NCBI GenBank assembly: GCA_029851415.1
Contig: CM056741.1
Coordinates: 144,510,522 to 144,574,521 of the forward strand
Length of the DNA: 64,000 nt
DNA from: Eretmocerus hayati
Lineage: Eukaryota; Arthropoda; Insecta; Hymenoptera; Aphelinidae
Reading direction: 5' to 3'
Both the position numbers and the translations under genes were made by a program. Shown piece after piece: positions 35,761 through 47,511 of the stretch (within the stretch, counting starts at the first letter, position 1; each line of letters starts with the position of its first letter). The notes beneath the pieces were generated by a model. That model was not told the origin of the DNA and searched no databases. It saw only the letters and a program-made list of their open reading frames with translations.

Positions 35761-38700
35761 ATAAAATTACGATTTTCCTTCACAGAAGAAGGTATAACGA
35801 AGAATGCATTTCACTCCTCAGGTTTCAAACCGATTTGGAAATTCAATACGAGTTCAATAAGTTTTGGAATGCACATGCCGACAGGCTTTGAACAGATATC
35901 GAATCATGTTGGCGAATAATAAAAGCTAATCTGACCATCCCTCCCTCTATCTTGCGGGACACGGAAAGAAATCTCTGTCCTCTGCAATGGAGAACACGAC
36001 GTGCATCCTTTCTGATTCTCCTTTTACACGCTCACGCTTATAATACCAAAACCGATTGAAACGTCGAATGGGCGATGGTCCGGCCAAAGGGAATTAGTTC
36101 GCGCCTCCTCGGCTCTCAAAAACGGGCAATAAATAACAGCCTCCTCTCACACTGCGGAGCTGGACAAAAAAGTCACAAAGAGTAGGCGTCCCCCATACAT
36201 TCACGCAACTTAACTCTTTCACATTATAATATGGTCAGCATCATCAGAGCGCTTCGTCGTCGTCGTAGTCATTCGCAAGCCGCAACCGAATTAGAGTGGG
36301 CGCGTTAACTCAGAGGAATAGAAAGGCCTTTGCCCGCATGCATATTCGTGTACTCTGGTATTACATTCATGTGGATAGTGGGACATATACACACACGTAT
36401 AAACATAATAAAGCACAAAGGTGGTACACCGCACGGGGGCTATACTATGAGCACCCGTTCGAGTGGGTGCTAGCTTACTTACTGCATTACACGTGCCTCC
36501 GGCTAAAGCGACTTCCATCTGTGCATACGACATGTGCCTCTGCTCACGCATTCCTATATATAAATTCAAGTTCTCACGCACAGGTGTCCCCCAGCCACCT
36601 AGTCGACTCGGTGGCTCGATATATTCGCAATGTCGCGAGTACGGGTATCTTGGCAAGTTGAAGTGCGCGAGCGACGGGACAGGTGAATGACTGTTGCGTC
36701 TGATGTGGAAGCCCCATCTCATGTAAGCGGCGATGCCAGTGACCCTCGGGAGAGCTTCCTCTGGAGTAAAAGGGAGTGAGAAATGATCGATGACCACTTT
36801 GCCCATTGTGTGCTGGTGGGTCGAGAAAGTTGTTGAGTAAGAGGCCGATTTGAATGGGCGTAGGCCTTCCGATGGGGCCCGGCCATTATATCTGGGCCAT
36901 CGGCGTCGTCTTCGTTGCGTTATGACGCTAATCACTTTTTGAAGCGACAGACCAAGCTCTATAGATGTGACGAGGCGATCGTTTAAATAGGGTCGACGCG
37001 TCAGAGGGTGTGATGCACGATTATGCATCGTATATTTAGAGTCGATTTGATAGGTGGTTATGCAATCGGACGACTATAACCCCGTGTGAGAGTATAAGAA
37101 GTTGAAATAGAGCAAGTGGGACGATTCGAAGGAAACGAGTTGGTGCGTTACGGGACGTGGGCCGAGCTCCGGGGTCTGATAATAGATGGGATTCCAGAGG
37201 CGGTCAAATCTTGACGCGGGTCTCTGCCTTTGATTGATCGCCGTTTCTGGTCATTGTCCAATCTCAAATGGTGGAGCTGTGGAATTTCAATTTGGAATTC
37301 AATCCAAGTTTTTATTCGAAGGGCTAATGGGCATTTTGACAACCTTTAATTCTAAGATACTGTTATTGATGGTTCAAATGATGCTCACAATTAAAACTAG
37401 AAAGGTGTTCGAACTCCGACCGAACTCTGGAAGAGAAGATTTTTTGATACAACGGTAGATGATGCAAAGTAACGGTTCAGTAAGTACTGAACAACCAGGG
37501 ATTTTAACAAACTATACACGTGCTTTATCGGTATCATCAGTCTCGAGTGATTCATTCAACGCTAATTTCATGACTATCCGTCTACAGAGTTCAAAGCGAG
37601 CTGAAAAGGTTGAAAGATTGGCTGCGTTTGATTATATACCACCAATCCATAGATAAAATGAAGGGTCATTGATTTCACCAATAATGGTCTCTTTGATCAA
37701 AGCCGATCCATTGATGTTATCTTTGGCCCTGAATCAAGCGCCAATCTTACACTTCCCCGCACACACGTTGATTCGCGGAAACGTGTGCAGAGATAACGAA
37801 GGTGAAGTAAAAATCCCTCGGGCTCGCTCATTAACATAATAAATAATCCATCAAATAATTAATCTCAGATATGGGACTACAATGCTGTTATTTTCAGGTA
37901 GGTCATGCGCTTTGAGACGAGAGGCGTGTAAGCTCTCATTGGCACGAATTATAGTGCAAATAGAATCCTGGCGCGGCGACCCCGTGCAAGGGAAAGGAAT
38001 CGGCATCGAATTACAGTTCACCGGTCGCACGCATTCGATCCCCCTTTTTATTTAAAATATGATTCCCGCTCGTCCCGAGTAAACAGAGTTCGGACTCATA
38101 ACCTCAACCGTCAATTCTCACGCTCTCGGGTTCTGAGTGGAAAAAATAACTCATTACCTATCTGGATACATGCAAGTGCACTCGATGTCTCTGCCCACGC
38201 CAACTGCACACGCAGGTAAGATGCCTAGATTGTCAATTTAGGTTGTGTTTGGCTCACCTTTTCGAGGGCTTCCAGCGCCGCTTGAGCACGCCCAACATTA
38301 GTCCTCGTAACCCGGCTGCAACACTGCCCTATCTAATAAGCAAAGTGACGACGAGGAAAGGTCGTGCGGTTTGGACTTCCGCCGATTTCGGCTCACCACA
38401 CTCGCGCACTGTTGCCCACCACTATGTACCGGTATACTTGTTGTAGTGACGGATATTATTCAATTCAATAAGAACGCAGAGAAATAGAGGAGAGTCGGAG
38501 AGGAAATGCGGCTGAATGCAATGTGCACGCAAGGAACGATCGCAGCTGCAGACGATCTCGATATCGGTATACGTCACTACTTGCGTGGAAAAAGAGTGCG
38601 TGCACAGGAAGATCAAGCTCGTTTCATGTCTGCGAGAGAGCAGCGGCGGCGCCTGCTTGAGAATAATAAACGTCTTCTCTGCTACATCTGCCAATTCGAC

Positions 38701-40401
38701 TATGACACCTGTGCAGGTATTTTGCCTTAGCTTCTCGATTGTTCCTCTTGATCGAAAACAGCTTGTCTGATCAAAGTGTTGAATCCAATCTGACTTTGCT
38801 AAATGTCTCAATAACTATCTTGCAAGCTCGTTCATACATCAGCTGCTATTGAAAAGCTCACTGCAAGCTCGAGCTCAGTTTTCGAATGTCGAAATAGTTT
38901 ATAGAGTGATGCAGAGTCGACAGTTGCAGAATTCGAAATTGGTCAATTCGAACACTTTTGAACGCTGTCGAACGTCACACTAATCGTGAGCCAAGCCAAC
39001 GGAATGTTTGGATTTTCGTCTGATGCGATCACTGACACGAACACACGCAAATGGATTTCGAACACACACACGATTGTTCACGTAATTCTATTTGAGGACC
39101 GCGAGCGTGCGATTTGGCGGCTGGGTCATTATGCTAATCCGCGCTGTGCTTGGCTCGTGAATTTCTACACGAACTAAGCAGCATAAGTACAGTCGTTGAC
39201 ACCAAGTAGCCGACGACTGACTCAACCTTCTGGGAATTTCACTCTAATTTTTGCTGAAGAGGCTGCTTTGGAAGCTCGGAATTCAATGTAACTCGTGCAT
39301 GGGCGCCCAGCAACAGATGAGGCAGGAAAGCTCGCAGCTGATGACAACGCACAGACGAACGTCAACAATCAGCAGCAGAAAAGCACGTGGGGGTCGCGCG
39401 ATTGCGCAATGTTTACATCGACGCAACTGTCAATGTTATTGTCACGCACGCATTCCCAAAACTTAATTGACACACTGGCCCGCTCTGATTCGGCGAAAAT
39501 CGGCTCCCACATCGACGCGGCCAATATTCCGAGTCACCACTGCCTCATTCCTCGACGACGAGGTTGTTCACCACTGAATTAGGTATGTAGAGCACCCATC
39601 ACAACGAATATAACCTCTCACTGATTTCGACAGGATGCAGTTGTCTGTATGCGATGTCCGCGGTGATATTTGCAAAATTTCGCGACGAAAGATCGACTTC
39701 CCTCGATTATAAAACAGCTGGCTGCTGTCGGCGCCCGCGCGAAAACCGGCTATCTCACTCATATATTGCACACAGCCACAGCACAACCGGACCGAGTCTC
39801 GGACTAAACTGAACCCACTGAAACAGCTCGCTGCGTGCGTGCCGGTGTGCTTCGTCGCCGCCGGTGCCCCTCTCTCTCCTCTCCTCTCCCTCACTAGCGA
39901 TTCACCGGCTCCGTAGAGAGCTTGAATCGGGAGAAAGAAGGAGAGCTTGATATCGTCGAGAAACGGGAGGGCATGCGCGTCTGCACTCCCGGTGCAGCAA
40001 AATAGACCGCAAAATCTTTCTGGATGCATGCATTGCCGTAAGATTAAGCCTTGGCGTGCAATTTCGATTCGCCTTGGCTCTCGAGGCAGACCCTCGATCG
40101 GCGGCGGCGACGATGTCTCATTTTTTTCCATTTCTCGCTTTGCAATCGGGCAACCCGTGCGGGGGACCTCGATTGCAGACTTGTGGGTGCCGTGGGTGGG
40201 TACTTATGTCTTGGCCGGCGGCTTAATGCAATTTTAGCCGCGGCTGGGTTCTTATGCACCCCATCTTACGTATACAGTGCGGTAACGTTGAAATAATCCC
40301 AGAGGTTCGCTAAATATACCTATACCGAATGATTTCCAAAGAGCGATCAAACAACTACACTCGAAGACTTTGACGGACAAACTCCTTTTTTCTGAAACTA
40401 A
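35761..40401. other. CpG-rich noncoding region
   Basis: 35930-37100 and 38450-40300 are conspicuously CpG-rich, with CT-rich tracts at 39875-39895 and a CGTCGTCGTCGTAGTC tract at 36245-36265. Two long frames (36291-37028 minus, 245 codons; 39568-40131 minus, 187 codons) show no domain, signal peptide or repeat structure that I recognise. The appearance suits promoter/enhancer or untranslated-exon DNA, but no splice chain can be followed. Confidence 0.35.
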
Positions 40402-40730
40402 CAAGGGGGGACCACGGGGTCCGGATCGCCAATCATCCCCAAAATTTTTTCATAGTTTGGTACCACTTAGGATATGAAGAATCCAGAGTATCTCCGTCAA
40501 ATGAGGCCCCTGTCCAAAGATACAGCCACCGAGATTAACATTGCTCATATAGGCCCATGTTAAAAAGTGACATATATAGATATACTTGCAATGCTAACGT
40601 TTTTACTTGTAGCTCTGGCCAGGAGGTCCATTGGACGGAGTTATTCTAGATTTTTCATTTTCTAGATGGTACCAAACTGTGAAAAAATTTCGGGGATGAT
40701 TGGCGATCCGGACCCCGTGGTCCCCCCTTG
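40402..40730. mobile_element. 329-bp MITE with TAA duplication (PIF/Harbinger-like)
   Basis: The TIRs are at least 63 bp with two mismatches, starting CAAGGGGGGACCACGGGG and continuing TCCGGATCGCCAATCATCCC. The flanks are TAA at 40399-40401 and TAA at 40731-40733. A 3-bp TWA duplication is characteristic of PIF/Harbinger. The TIR does not show the family's commonest start (GGG/GGC), so the superfamily is tentative. A degenerate relative lies at about 6998-7307. Confidence 0.7.
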
Positions 40731-41083
40731 TAAGTCACTCTGCACTTTTTGACTGGGTTCATCACGAGGTTCATCATCACCAGATCACCAATCATCACCA
40801 CACTAGAATAAGAAAAATCGAAAGCTCCTCTGTGAAATGGCCTTCCGTCCTTCAGAGACAAGCATAAGAACATCAATATTGCCTAATATGCTTCTCAATC
40901 CTATTCGATGCGAATAGTCACGCTAAAACTTATTTTGCCTGTGTCTTTTTGACAAAAGACCGATTTGATTAATATATTCGGAGTATTCCCCACATCGTAT
41001 GCGGTATGCCGAACTGTTAAAGAATTTGAGTAAGTTTGATGATCAAATGCTCCGAAATCTCCTTGTAACTTCAATCGTTTGAA

Positions 41084-41850
41084 TTACAAGGAATAGTCTT
41101 TGTAGCTACCTCGTGATGCTCTTGAAGTGCTCGAAATTCTTGCAGAAGTGGCGAAAAAACCTAGAAACGCTATCTCTTGCCTCTCACAATTCCATCCAAG
41201 AAACCGTTTCGTCCGGGATCGGATCTGCTTCGTTATTAAAATGCGGGCAAAAATGTGAAAACCCCATTCAATTACGTGTATTTTGGTTAGCATTGATAAC
41301 GACTTGGCGGGCGAAGGTAGCCACAGTGGCTGATTCAACGCTCCTAGGCGTAGAACGAGACTCAAATTCGGATTCTACATTAAAAAAACACGCAAAAGAG
41401 ATTTGGATCAGTGCATTCATCTGACCTCTATATCCTCTTTTTCAATACAATCATAAGCTCAAACGTTACACAGATTTCCTTGAGCTCACAGTTCTTGCGC
41501 CATTTCGTAAGCATCTTGGAAACAATCCTATGGAAGTGCATGTTTATTCCCCATTCCCCTCAGGATCCGCCCAGAAACGTTGAATCAGCCACTGTGCTAC
41601 CTTCGCCCGTCAAATCATTATCAATGCTAGCCAAAATACATGTAATCAAATTAAGTTTTCACATTTTGGCCCACATTTCGATGACGAAGCTTCGTCAGCA
41701 GCACATCCGATTCCGGACGAAACGGATTCTTGGATGGAATTGTGAGAGACAAGAGATAGCGTTTTTAGATATTTTCGTCACTTATGCAAAACTTTCGAGC
41801 GCTTCTAGCTCGGCTTCAAGAGCACTGCGACCTCTGGAGAAAATGTGTAA
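41084..41850. repeat. Diverged inverted duplication (~250-bp arms)
   Basis: The left arm (about 41120-41345) contains CTCTTGAAGTGCTCGAAA, CGCTATCTCTTG, CTCACAATTCCATCCAAG and GTGGCTGATTCAACG. The right arm (about 41577-41825) contains their reverse complements (CGTTGAATCAGCCAC, CTTGGATGGAATTGTGAG, CAAGAGATAGCG, TTCAAGAGCAC). Both arms keep an open frame when read from the same side, minus strand on the left and plus strand on the right, sharing peptides such as GWNCERQEIAFL and KSLSML. No domain is recognised. It is either an old foldback element or a duplicated gene fragment. Confidence 0.55.
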
Positions 41851-42731
41851 TTCATGCGCTTTGCTCGGATTATCGACATCGTTCTTTCGACAATTGTCTC
41901 GCTCAGATAGTTCGGAGGGATCACTGCAAATGATCTGTAAATCCATACAAAACTTGATCTCTGATTAATTCTACTATCACTGTCAGATTTTGGCTCAAAA
42001 ATTGGCAAGCACTTATACTATAGAAAATGGTCTCTGAGGATAGAGTTCTAGTTTCAGTTTCAGACTGCTTCTTCACATTCAAAAACCTTGCTCGGCCGCT
42101 CGCGGCTTTTGCTCAATAAAGTAAATATCGCTTGATTTTATTGGTTGTTGTTTTGATGGTAAGAACAAGCGACAATACTAACAATTCAGATCTGTCATAT
42201 CTTACGAGCGCCAATCAATGACCACCTCGATAATCACCGATATTTCTCATTATCACATACCTCAACTCGTAGTTCAAGATGCGCCTAAACAATACATCTT
42301 GACACATTTCGAGAGCGGGAATGTTGGTTTTTGCACAGCGAGTAGTATTTTCCGGGCTAAGCCGAAGGCGAAACTGGAATCTTGATGAGCAAACCAAAAC
42401 CACCCCGTCCGACTAATGTCGAACACTTTTCCCGAGATCTTTTGATGAAGTTTTTCGGCAAAGATTTTCAATTTCTTAAAGCTCATGGAAAAATACCATT
42501 CAACACGTAGGGGGGAGGGAGGTTTCCTCATAATAACCCCGATCCTCGCGCCTACGGCTCTACCCGGTAAATACATATATGGGTAGTTCTCACGACTCGT
42601 TAACATTGCTGTAACCTGGCCTTTAGCGCATCCCTTGGAGCGATAGGCCAACGGGAAAAATCCTCAGAAATAATTCGCAATCGGTACAACCTGGAATGAG
42701 TGGTATTTTTCCCGAACCGTGGCTATTGCAA

Positions 42732-42875
42732 GTCGAAAATAGTAGATCTCGCACCGAGTTTATAAGGTTGTAGCTCGCTTCTGAGCGATTGGTTTTCGGC
42801 CTGAGCCGCAGGCGAAGGTTGAAATAATCGCTCGGAAGCGGGGAACCTCATGAACGAGTTGCGAATACTATTTTT
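42732..42875. repeat. Hairpin repeat copy 3 (intact stem-loop)
   Basis: AATAGTAGATCTCGCACCGA and GCTCGCTTCTGAGCGATT pair with AATCGCTCGGAAGCGGGG and GAGTTGCGAATACTATT around the loop TTTTCGGCCTGAGCCGCAGG. The loop class matches copies at 30735, 31747 and 49975. Confidence 0.6.
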
Positions 42876-43640
42876 TAAGATTTTGTAACCACCCAAACAT
42901 CGCAATATTGCAAAAAGATTCGTAAGAGTCGATTTTCATTGTCCGCTCGGTATTACCCGCACGTGATTTTGGCTTTTCGGGCCTCATTTTCCCAAAAGAC
43001 CTCACTTCGAAAATATAGGCTCTAAAGTAATCAAATACATTCATATAAATATACTAGAGGGGGGGGGGCAAGCCCCGCTGCTCGCTTCGCTCGCCAACCC
43101 CCACTACCCCTGATTGTTGATTTGAAGAAGTGAAAAATCAATAATCTATCCATAGCAACTTAAGAAGTAATGAAAATCTAGTCAATTTCATTGATGGTCC
43201 TGGAGGTTGTGGGGAAAGTTCCTTGTATAGGTCTCTTGTTTATTATTTTCTGTCCTAAAAGGAAAATATTTTGTCAATGGCGTGGACAGGTATTGCAGAT
43301 ATAGATATTCTTGTCGTTAGACACGTGTGCCTATCAATGGGCAGAAGTGTGAGCCGAAGTCGAGCTCGCGAAATCGTTTTCATTGCATATAATGAAGCAA
43401 AATTCAGAGAGATAATTCCTTCCCTGCTTGATGAAAATCCACCTATGCACTTGAAAAGTATTCTTTGACTGAATTGGGATGTGAAATAATCCTTGAGTTT
43501 TCGCCGTCAACGAAGGTTTCCAGAACATCCTTAATCTCACTTTAATTATGTGAGCGAGCCAATTCTACGTGAACTCGTAAGGCTTGTCAAATGGACTGGA
43601 AATATCGGTTTGTGACCTATGGGTTCGCATTTTTATGGGC

Positions 43641-45395
43641 GTCAACTTTTCAATGGGATATTGACCAAAGCCTTGGAACCGGTTTCCTCCATCCTTTGTC
43701 TTAAAGTTCAGAACAATCGATTTCCAATCGTAGTAGACCAAGATGTCTGTTTTATTCCCCAGAAGATCCCATGAAATAAATGATACATTCAACATTTTTC
43801 TCACTATTCTAAATGAGTAGTTCCGTGCGAAACAGACCCACGAAGAAGGGTCATGTCTTAAATTTTTTTCTTGACTTTTTTACTCGATTCCATGGTACAA
43901 AATATGAACTTTTTACTATCTATGGGGCCCCGAAAAAGTTTTCCAGGTACCTTCAACGTACATTACTTTGTTCTTTTGAATTATTTTCAACAAAAAAACT
44001 AGGGTATCTTTTTCAATAAAATGAATTTTTCTCAAATCCGTTCAGAGATACAGAGATGCGGTTTGCGGCATTCGAAAGGTCTTTAAAAAACTTATGGAAA
44101 TTAATCTTTTAGAGTCGATTTTGATGTCTTGGGTGGTTCAATCGGGCAAAAGAGTGAAAAACATAGAAAATTAAATTTTCCGAAACCCCAATTTTTTAAA
44201 ACTTTGAAAATTTGATATTCTATGTAAAATGTTATGTTCTTACAAAAGAAAATAGTCCCGAATCCCTTCTTGGCGTCCGACGCCTATTTTTGCCAATTAT
44301 CACAAATTCATTTTCCAGGCTTTTGGGAAATGTCTGTTTTCTGTGCATGCACGGGAATTTGGATCCTTGAAACCAATAACATTGGAAACCTAAGAAAATT
44401 TTCTTGAAAATTACCACCTGCCGAAGTCAATTTCATGCATTTGAACCGTATCTACAATGTATGAAAGATGAACCCCCAGCTCGAGTGCGACACGTCGATG
44501 GATGCCATCGAACGGGGGCAGGCGTGGATTTTCTTTACTGCTGTTTCCAGTACCTCCGACCCACCTCTGAGGAACTATCAAGATCCAGTGGTCTTTTGAA
44601 CGTTGCAACTCTGGCTCAAATGCATGGAATTGACTTCGGTCATTTTGAAGGAAATTTTCTTGGCTTTTCAATAGAATTGGTTTCAAGGATACAAATTTCT
44701 ACGCGTGCGCAGAAAACAGATAATTTCCAAAAGCCTGCTCTCTCAACATGATTTAGCTAACACGAACGGATTTTAACTGAAAATCAGCTATTTTAGCTGA
44801 TTCTCAGCTATTGTAGCTGATTTTCAGTGAAAATCCGTCCACGTTAGCTGCAAATCAGCTAAAATAGATGATTCATGTTGAGAGAGTGGAAATGGATTCG
44901 TGATAATTGGCAAAAATAGGCGTTAGAACGCAAATAAGGAATTCGGGACTATTTTTTTCTGAAAGAACACAACATTTTAAATGAAATATCAAATTTTCAA
45001 GATTTTAAGACATCAAAATCAACTTTACAAGACCGATTTCGATAGGTTTTTTAAAGACCTTTCGAATGCCGCAAACCGCATCTCTGTAACTATGAAGGAA
45101 TTCGAGAAAAATTCATTTTATTGAAAAAAAATACGCTAGTTTTTTTGTTGAAAATAATTCAAAAGAACAAAGTAATGTACGTTGAAGATACCTGGAAAAC
45201 TTTTTTGGGGCCCCATAGATAGTGAAAAGTTTATATTTTGTACCATAGAATCGAATAAAAAAGTCAAGAAAAAAATTTAAGACATGACTCTTTTTCGTAG
45301 GTCTGTTTCGCGCGTAACTACTCAAATATGACCAACCATCTAAACCATCGCTGGGGTGTGTGCCTTGCAATCAAAATTTTGATTCTTCTGTAGGC
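43641..45395. repeat. Dispersed repeat interrupted by a foldback element
   Basis: 43641-43813 plus 45325-45395 is colinear with an uninterrupted copy at 50472-50715. Shared blocks: GTCAACTTTTCAA, TATTGACC, AAGCCTT, TTCCATxCT, GTTCAGxxCAATCGATTT, and after the gap ATCGCTGGGGT. The interruption is exactly 43814-45324 plus one copy of AA. Confidence 0.65.
43814..45324. mobile_element. 1.5-kb foldback element with AA target duplication
   Basis: The left end TGAGTAGTTCCGTGCGAAAC is inverted at the right end (TGAGTAGTTACGCGCGAAAC read inward). The outer arms (about 43814-44190 and 44960-45324) are long and similar. The centre (44755-44880) contains palindromic TCAGCTA/TAGCTGA units. Flanking AA on both sides is supported as a 2-bp duplication by gapless alignment of the joined flanks with 50472-50715. 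No transposase. Related to the palindrome at 45547-47338. Confidence 0.75.
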
Positions 45396-45546
45396 CGAAT
45401 TTTATTGAATCGTGAGAATTACCCATATATAATTGGATGTGCGAAAACTAACCTCCGCCTCCCTCAATAACGCAAAGTATACTGTTGTGGGTACTGAAAA
45501 TACACAATTATAGATTTTGAATAAGTAAGAATTAAAAAACGCTTTA

Positions 45547-47338
45547 TGATGAATTCCACGCCAAAGCGACCTACGGAAAGGGGTCATCTCTCAGATTCTT
45601 TTTTAACCTTTTTCATTCGATTCTATGGCCCAAAATAGGAACTTCGGACCACCTATGGGGCCCAAAAAAAATTTCTCCTCTCCATTGCACGCATATCCGT
45701 CAACAAACCCAAAATTTATCGTGTAAAAATCAATGCTCTTTTATTTACGAAAATGGGAATATTTCGAGTTTTTGAATAGCTATCGATTTGCGGGTTGCGG
45801 CATCTGAAAGGGCATCAAAAAACCTATCGGAAACGTTGTCGAAAATTCCTTCTCTGTGATTTGGGGGCTTCGTGGAGGCAAAAGAGTGTTTTTCACCAAA
45901 ATGTTGATTTCTCAAAAAGCCATTTTTTTTATTTTTTTAAAATCATATACTTGACGTAAAATTTTGCGTTCTTTCGAAAAAAATGGGTTTCAGAGAAGTT
46001 TGGGGCGATCCAAGTGACTTATGAGCCATTTTTTGAAAATTCGATTTTTCCGGTTTCAGAAAAAGGCGATTTTCTGCGCATGCGCACAAACGTAGACTTT
46101 CGGCGCCACTTTCAATGGAAAGCTGACAAAATTTCCTATAAAATGACTACCCGCAAAGTTGAAATTCATGCACTCAAACGCGATCTGCAAGGATTAATTA
46201 TGTCAAATCAAAATCACATGAAAATTCAGCCCATCAACGCCTTCGTGGCGCCTGCTGAGATGACACATTTACGAGATCTTCTCGGGACTTAATTTCGAGT
46301 ACGAAATTGACCTGAAAAAAATTCGGACCACATGGTTTCAACGTAAAATTGTATGAACTTTCAAAATATGCGATGAAAAATCCCGTTTGAGGCGAACCCG
46401 AGGTGCTACATTCAATTTTTCGCAATTTTGAATGTGAAATATCGTATTTTCTGGCAAAATTTGAATGTAGCACCTCGGGTTCGCCTCAAACGGGATTTTT
46501 CATCGCATATTTTGAAAGTTCATACAATTTTACGTTGAAACCATGTGGTCCGAATTTTTTTCAGGTCAATTTCGTACTCAAAATTGAGTCCCGAGAAGAT
46601 CTCGTGAATGTGTCATCTCAGCAGGCGCTCCGAAGGCGTTAATGGGCTGAATTTTCATGTGATTTTGATTTGACATAATTAATCGTTGCAGATCGCGTTT
46701 CAGTGCATGAATTTCAACTTTGCGGGTAGTCATTTTATAGGAAATTTTGTCAGCTTTCCATTGAAAGTGGCGCCGAAAGTCTACGTTTGTGCGCATGCGC
46801 AGAAAATCGCCTTTTTCTGAAACCGGAAAAATCGAATTTTCAAAAAATGGCTCATAAGTCACTTGGATCGCCCCAAACTTCTCTGAAACCCATTTTTTTC
46901 GAAAGAACGCAAAATTTTACGTCAAGTATATGATTTTAAAAAAATAAAAAAAATGGCTTTTTGAGAAATCAACATTTTAGTGAAAAACACTCTTTTGCCT
47001 CCAGGAAGCCCCCAAATCACAGAGAAGGAATTTTCGACAACGTTTCCGATAGGTTTTTTGATGCCCTTTCAGATGCCGCAACCCGCAAATCGATAGCTAT
47101 CCAAAAACTCGAAATATTCCCATTTTCGTAAATAAAAGAGCATTGATTTTTACACGATAAATTTTGGGTCTGTTGACGGATATGCGTGCAATGGAGAGGA
47201 GAAATTTTTTTTGGGCCCCATAGGTAGTCCGAAGTTCCTATTTTGGGCCATAGAATCGAATGAAAAAGGTTAAAAAAGAATCTGAGAGATGACCCCTTTC
47301 CGTAGGTCGCTTTGGCGTGGAATTCATCTAATACGACT
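45547..47338. mobile_element. 1.8-kb near-perfect palindromic element
   Basis: Arms at 45548-46415 and 46461-47338 are reverse complements with very few differences around a ~45-bp spacer. For example, two 90-codon frames on opposite strands, one per arm, differ at only a few residues. The ends read TGATGAATTCC-ACGCC, alignable to TGAGTAGTTCC of the neighbouring foldback element. The next bases (AAAGCGACCTACGGAAAGGG versus AAACAGACCCACGAAGAAGG) also align, so the two are related. Flanks are consistent with a TA duplication if the left end has one extra T. No transposase domain. Confidence 0.75.
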
Positions 47339-47511
47339 CGTGTCAAAAACTTTGTTCTTTACGAAAACCTTGTTGGAGTTGGCTTTACCGACGTCCAGCA
47401 AAGTTCTCGCGAAGAACAAAGATTTTTGGCACTTCACACATAATATTCAGCACTATGGCCAAGGAACATTGTAGAATTTGCGAGACGATTCTGCGTGGTG
47501 TCAATGAGGTA

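Noticed and set aside
36291..37028. 245-codon ATG frame, minus strand
   Set aside because: Same reasoning: CpG-rich DNA, no recognisable motif, several overlapping frames on both strands.
39568..40131. 187-codon frame, minus strand
   Set aside because: CpG- and CT-rich tract; no domain seen; overlapping frames on the other strand.
46014..46862. Twin ~92-codon frames on opposite strands
   Set aside because: They are the same non-coding arm sequence read in each half of the 1.8-kb palindrome, not two conserved genes.
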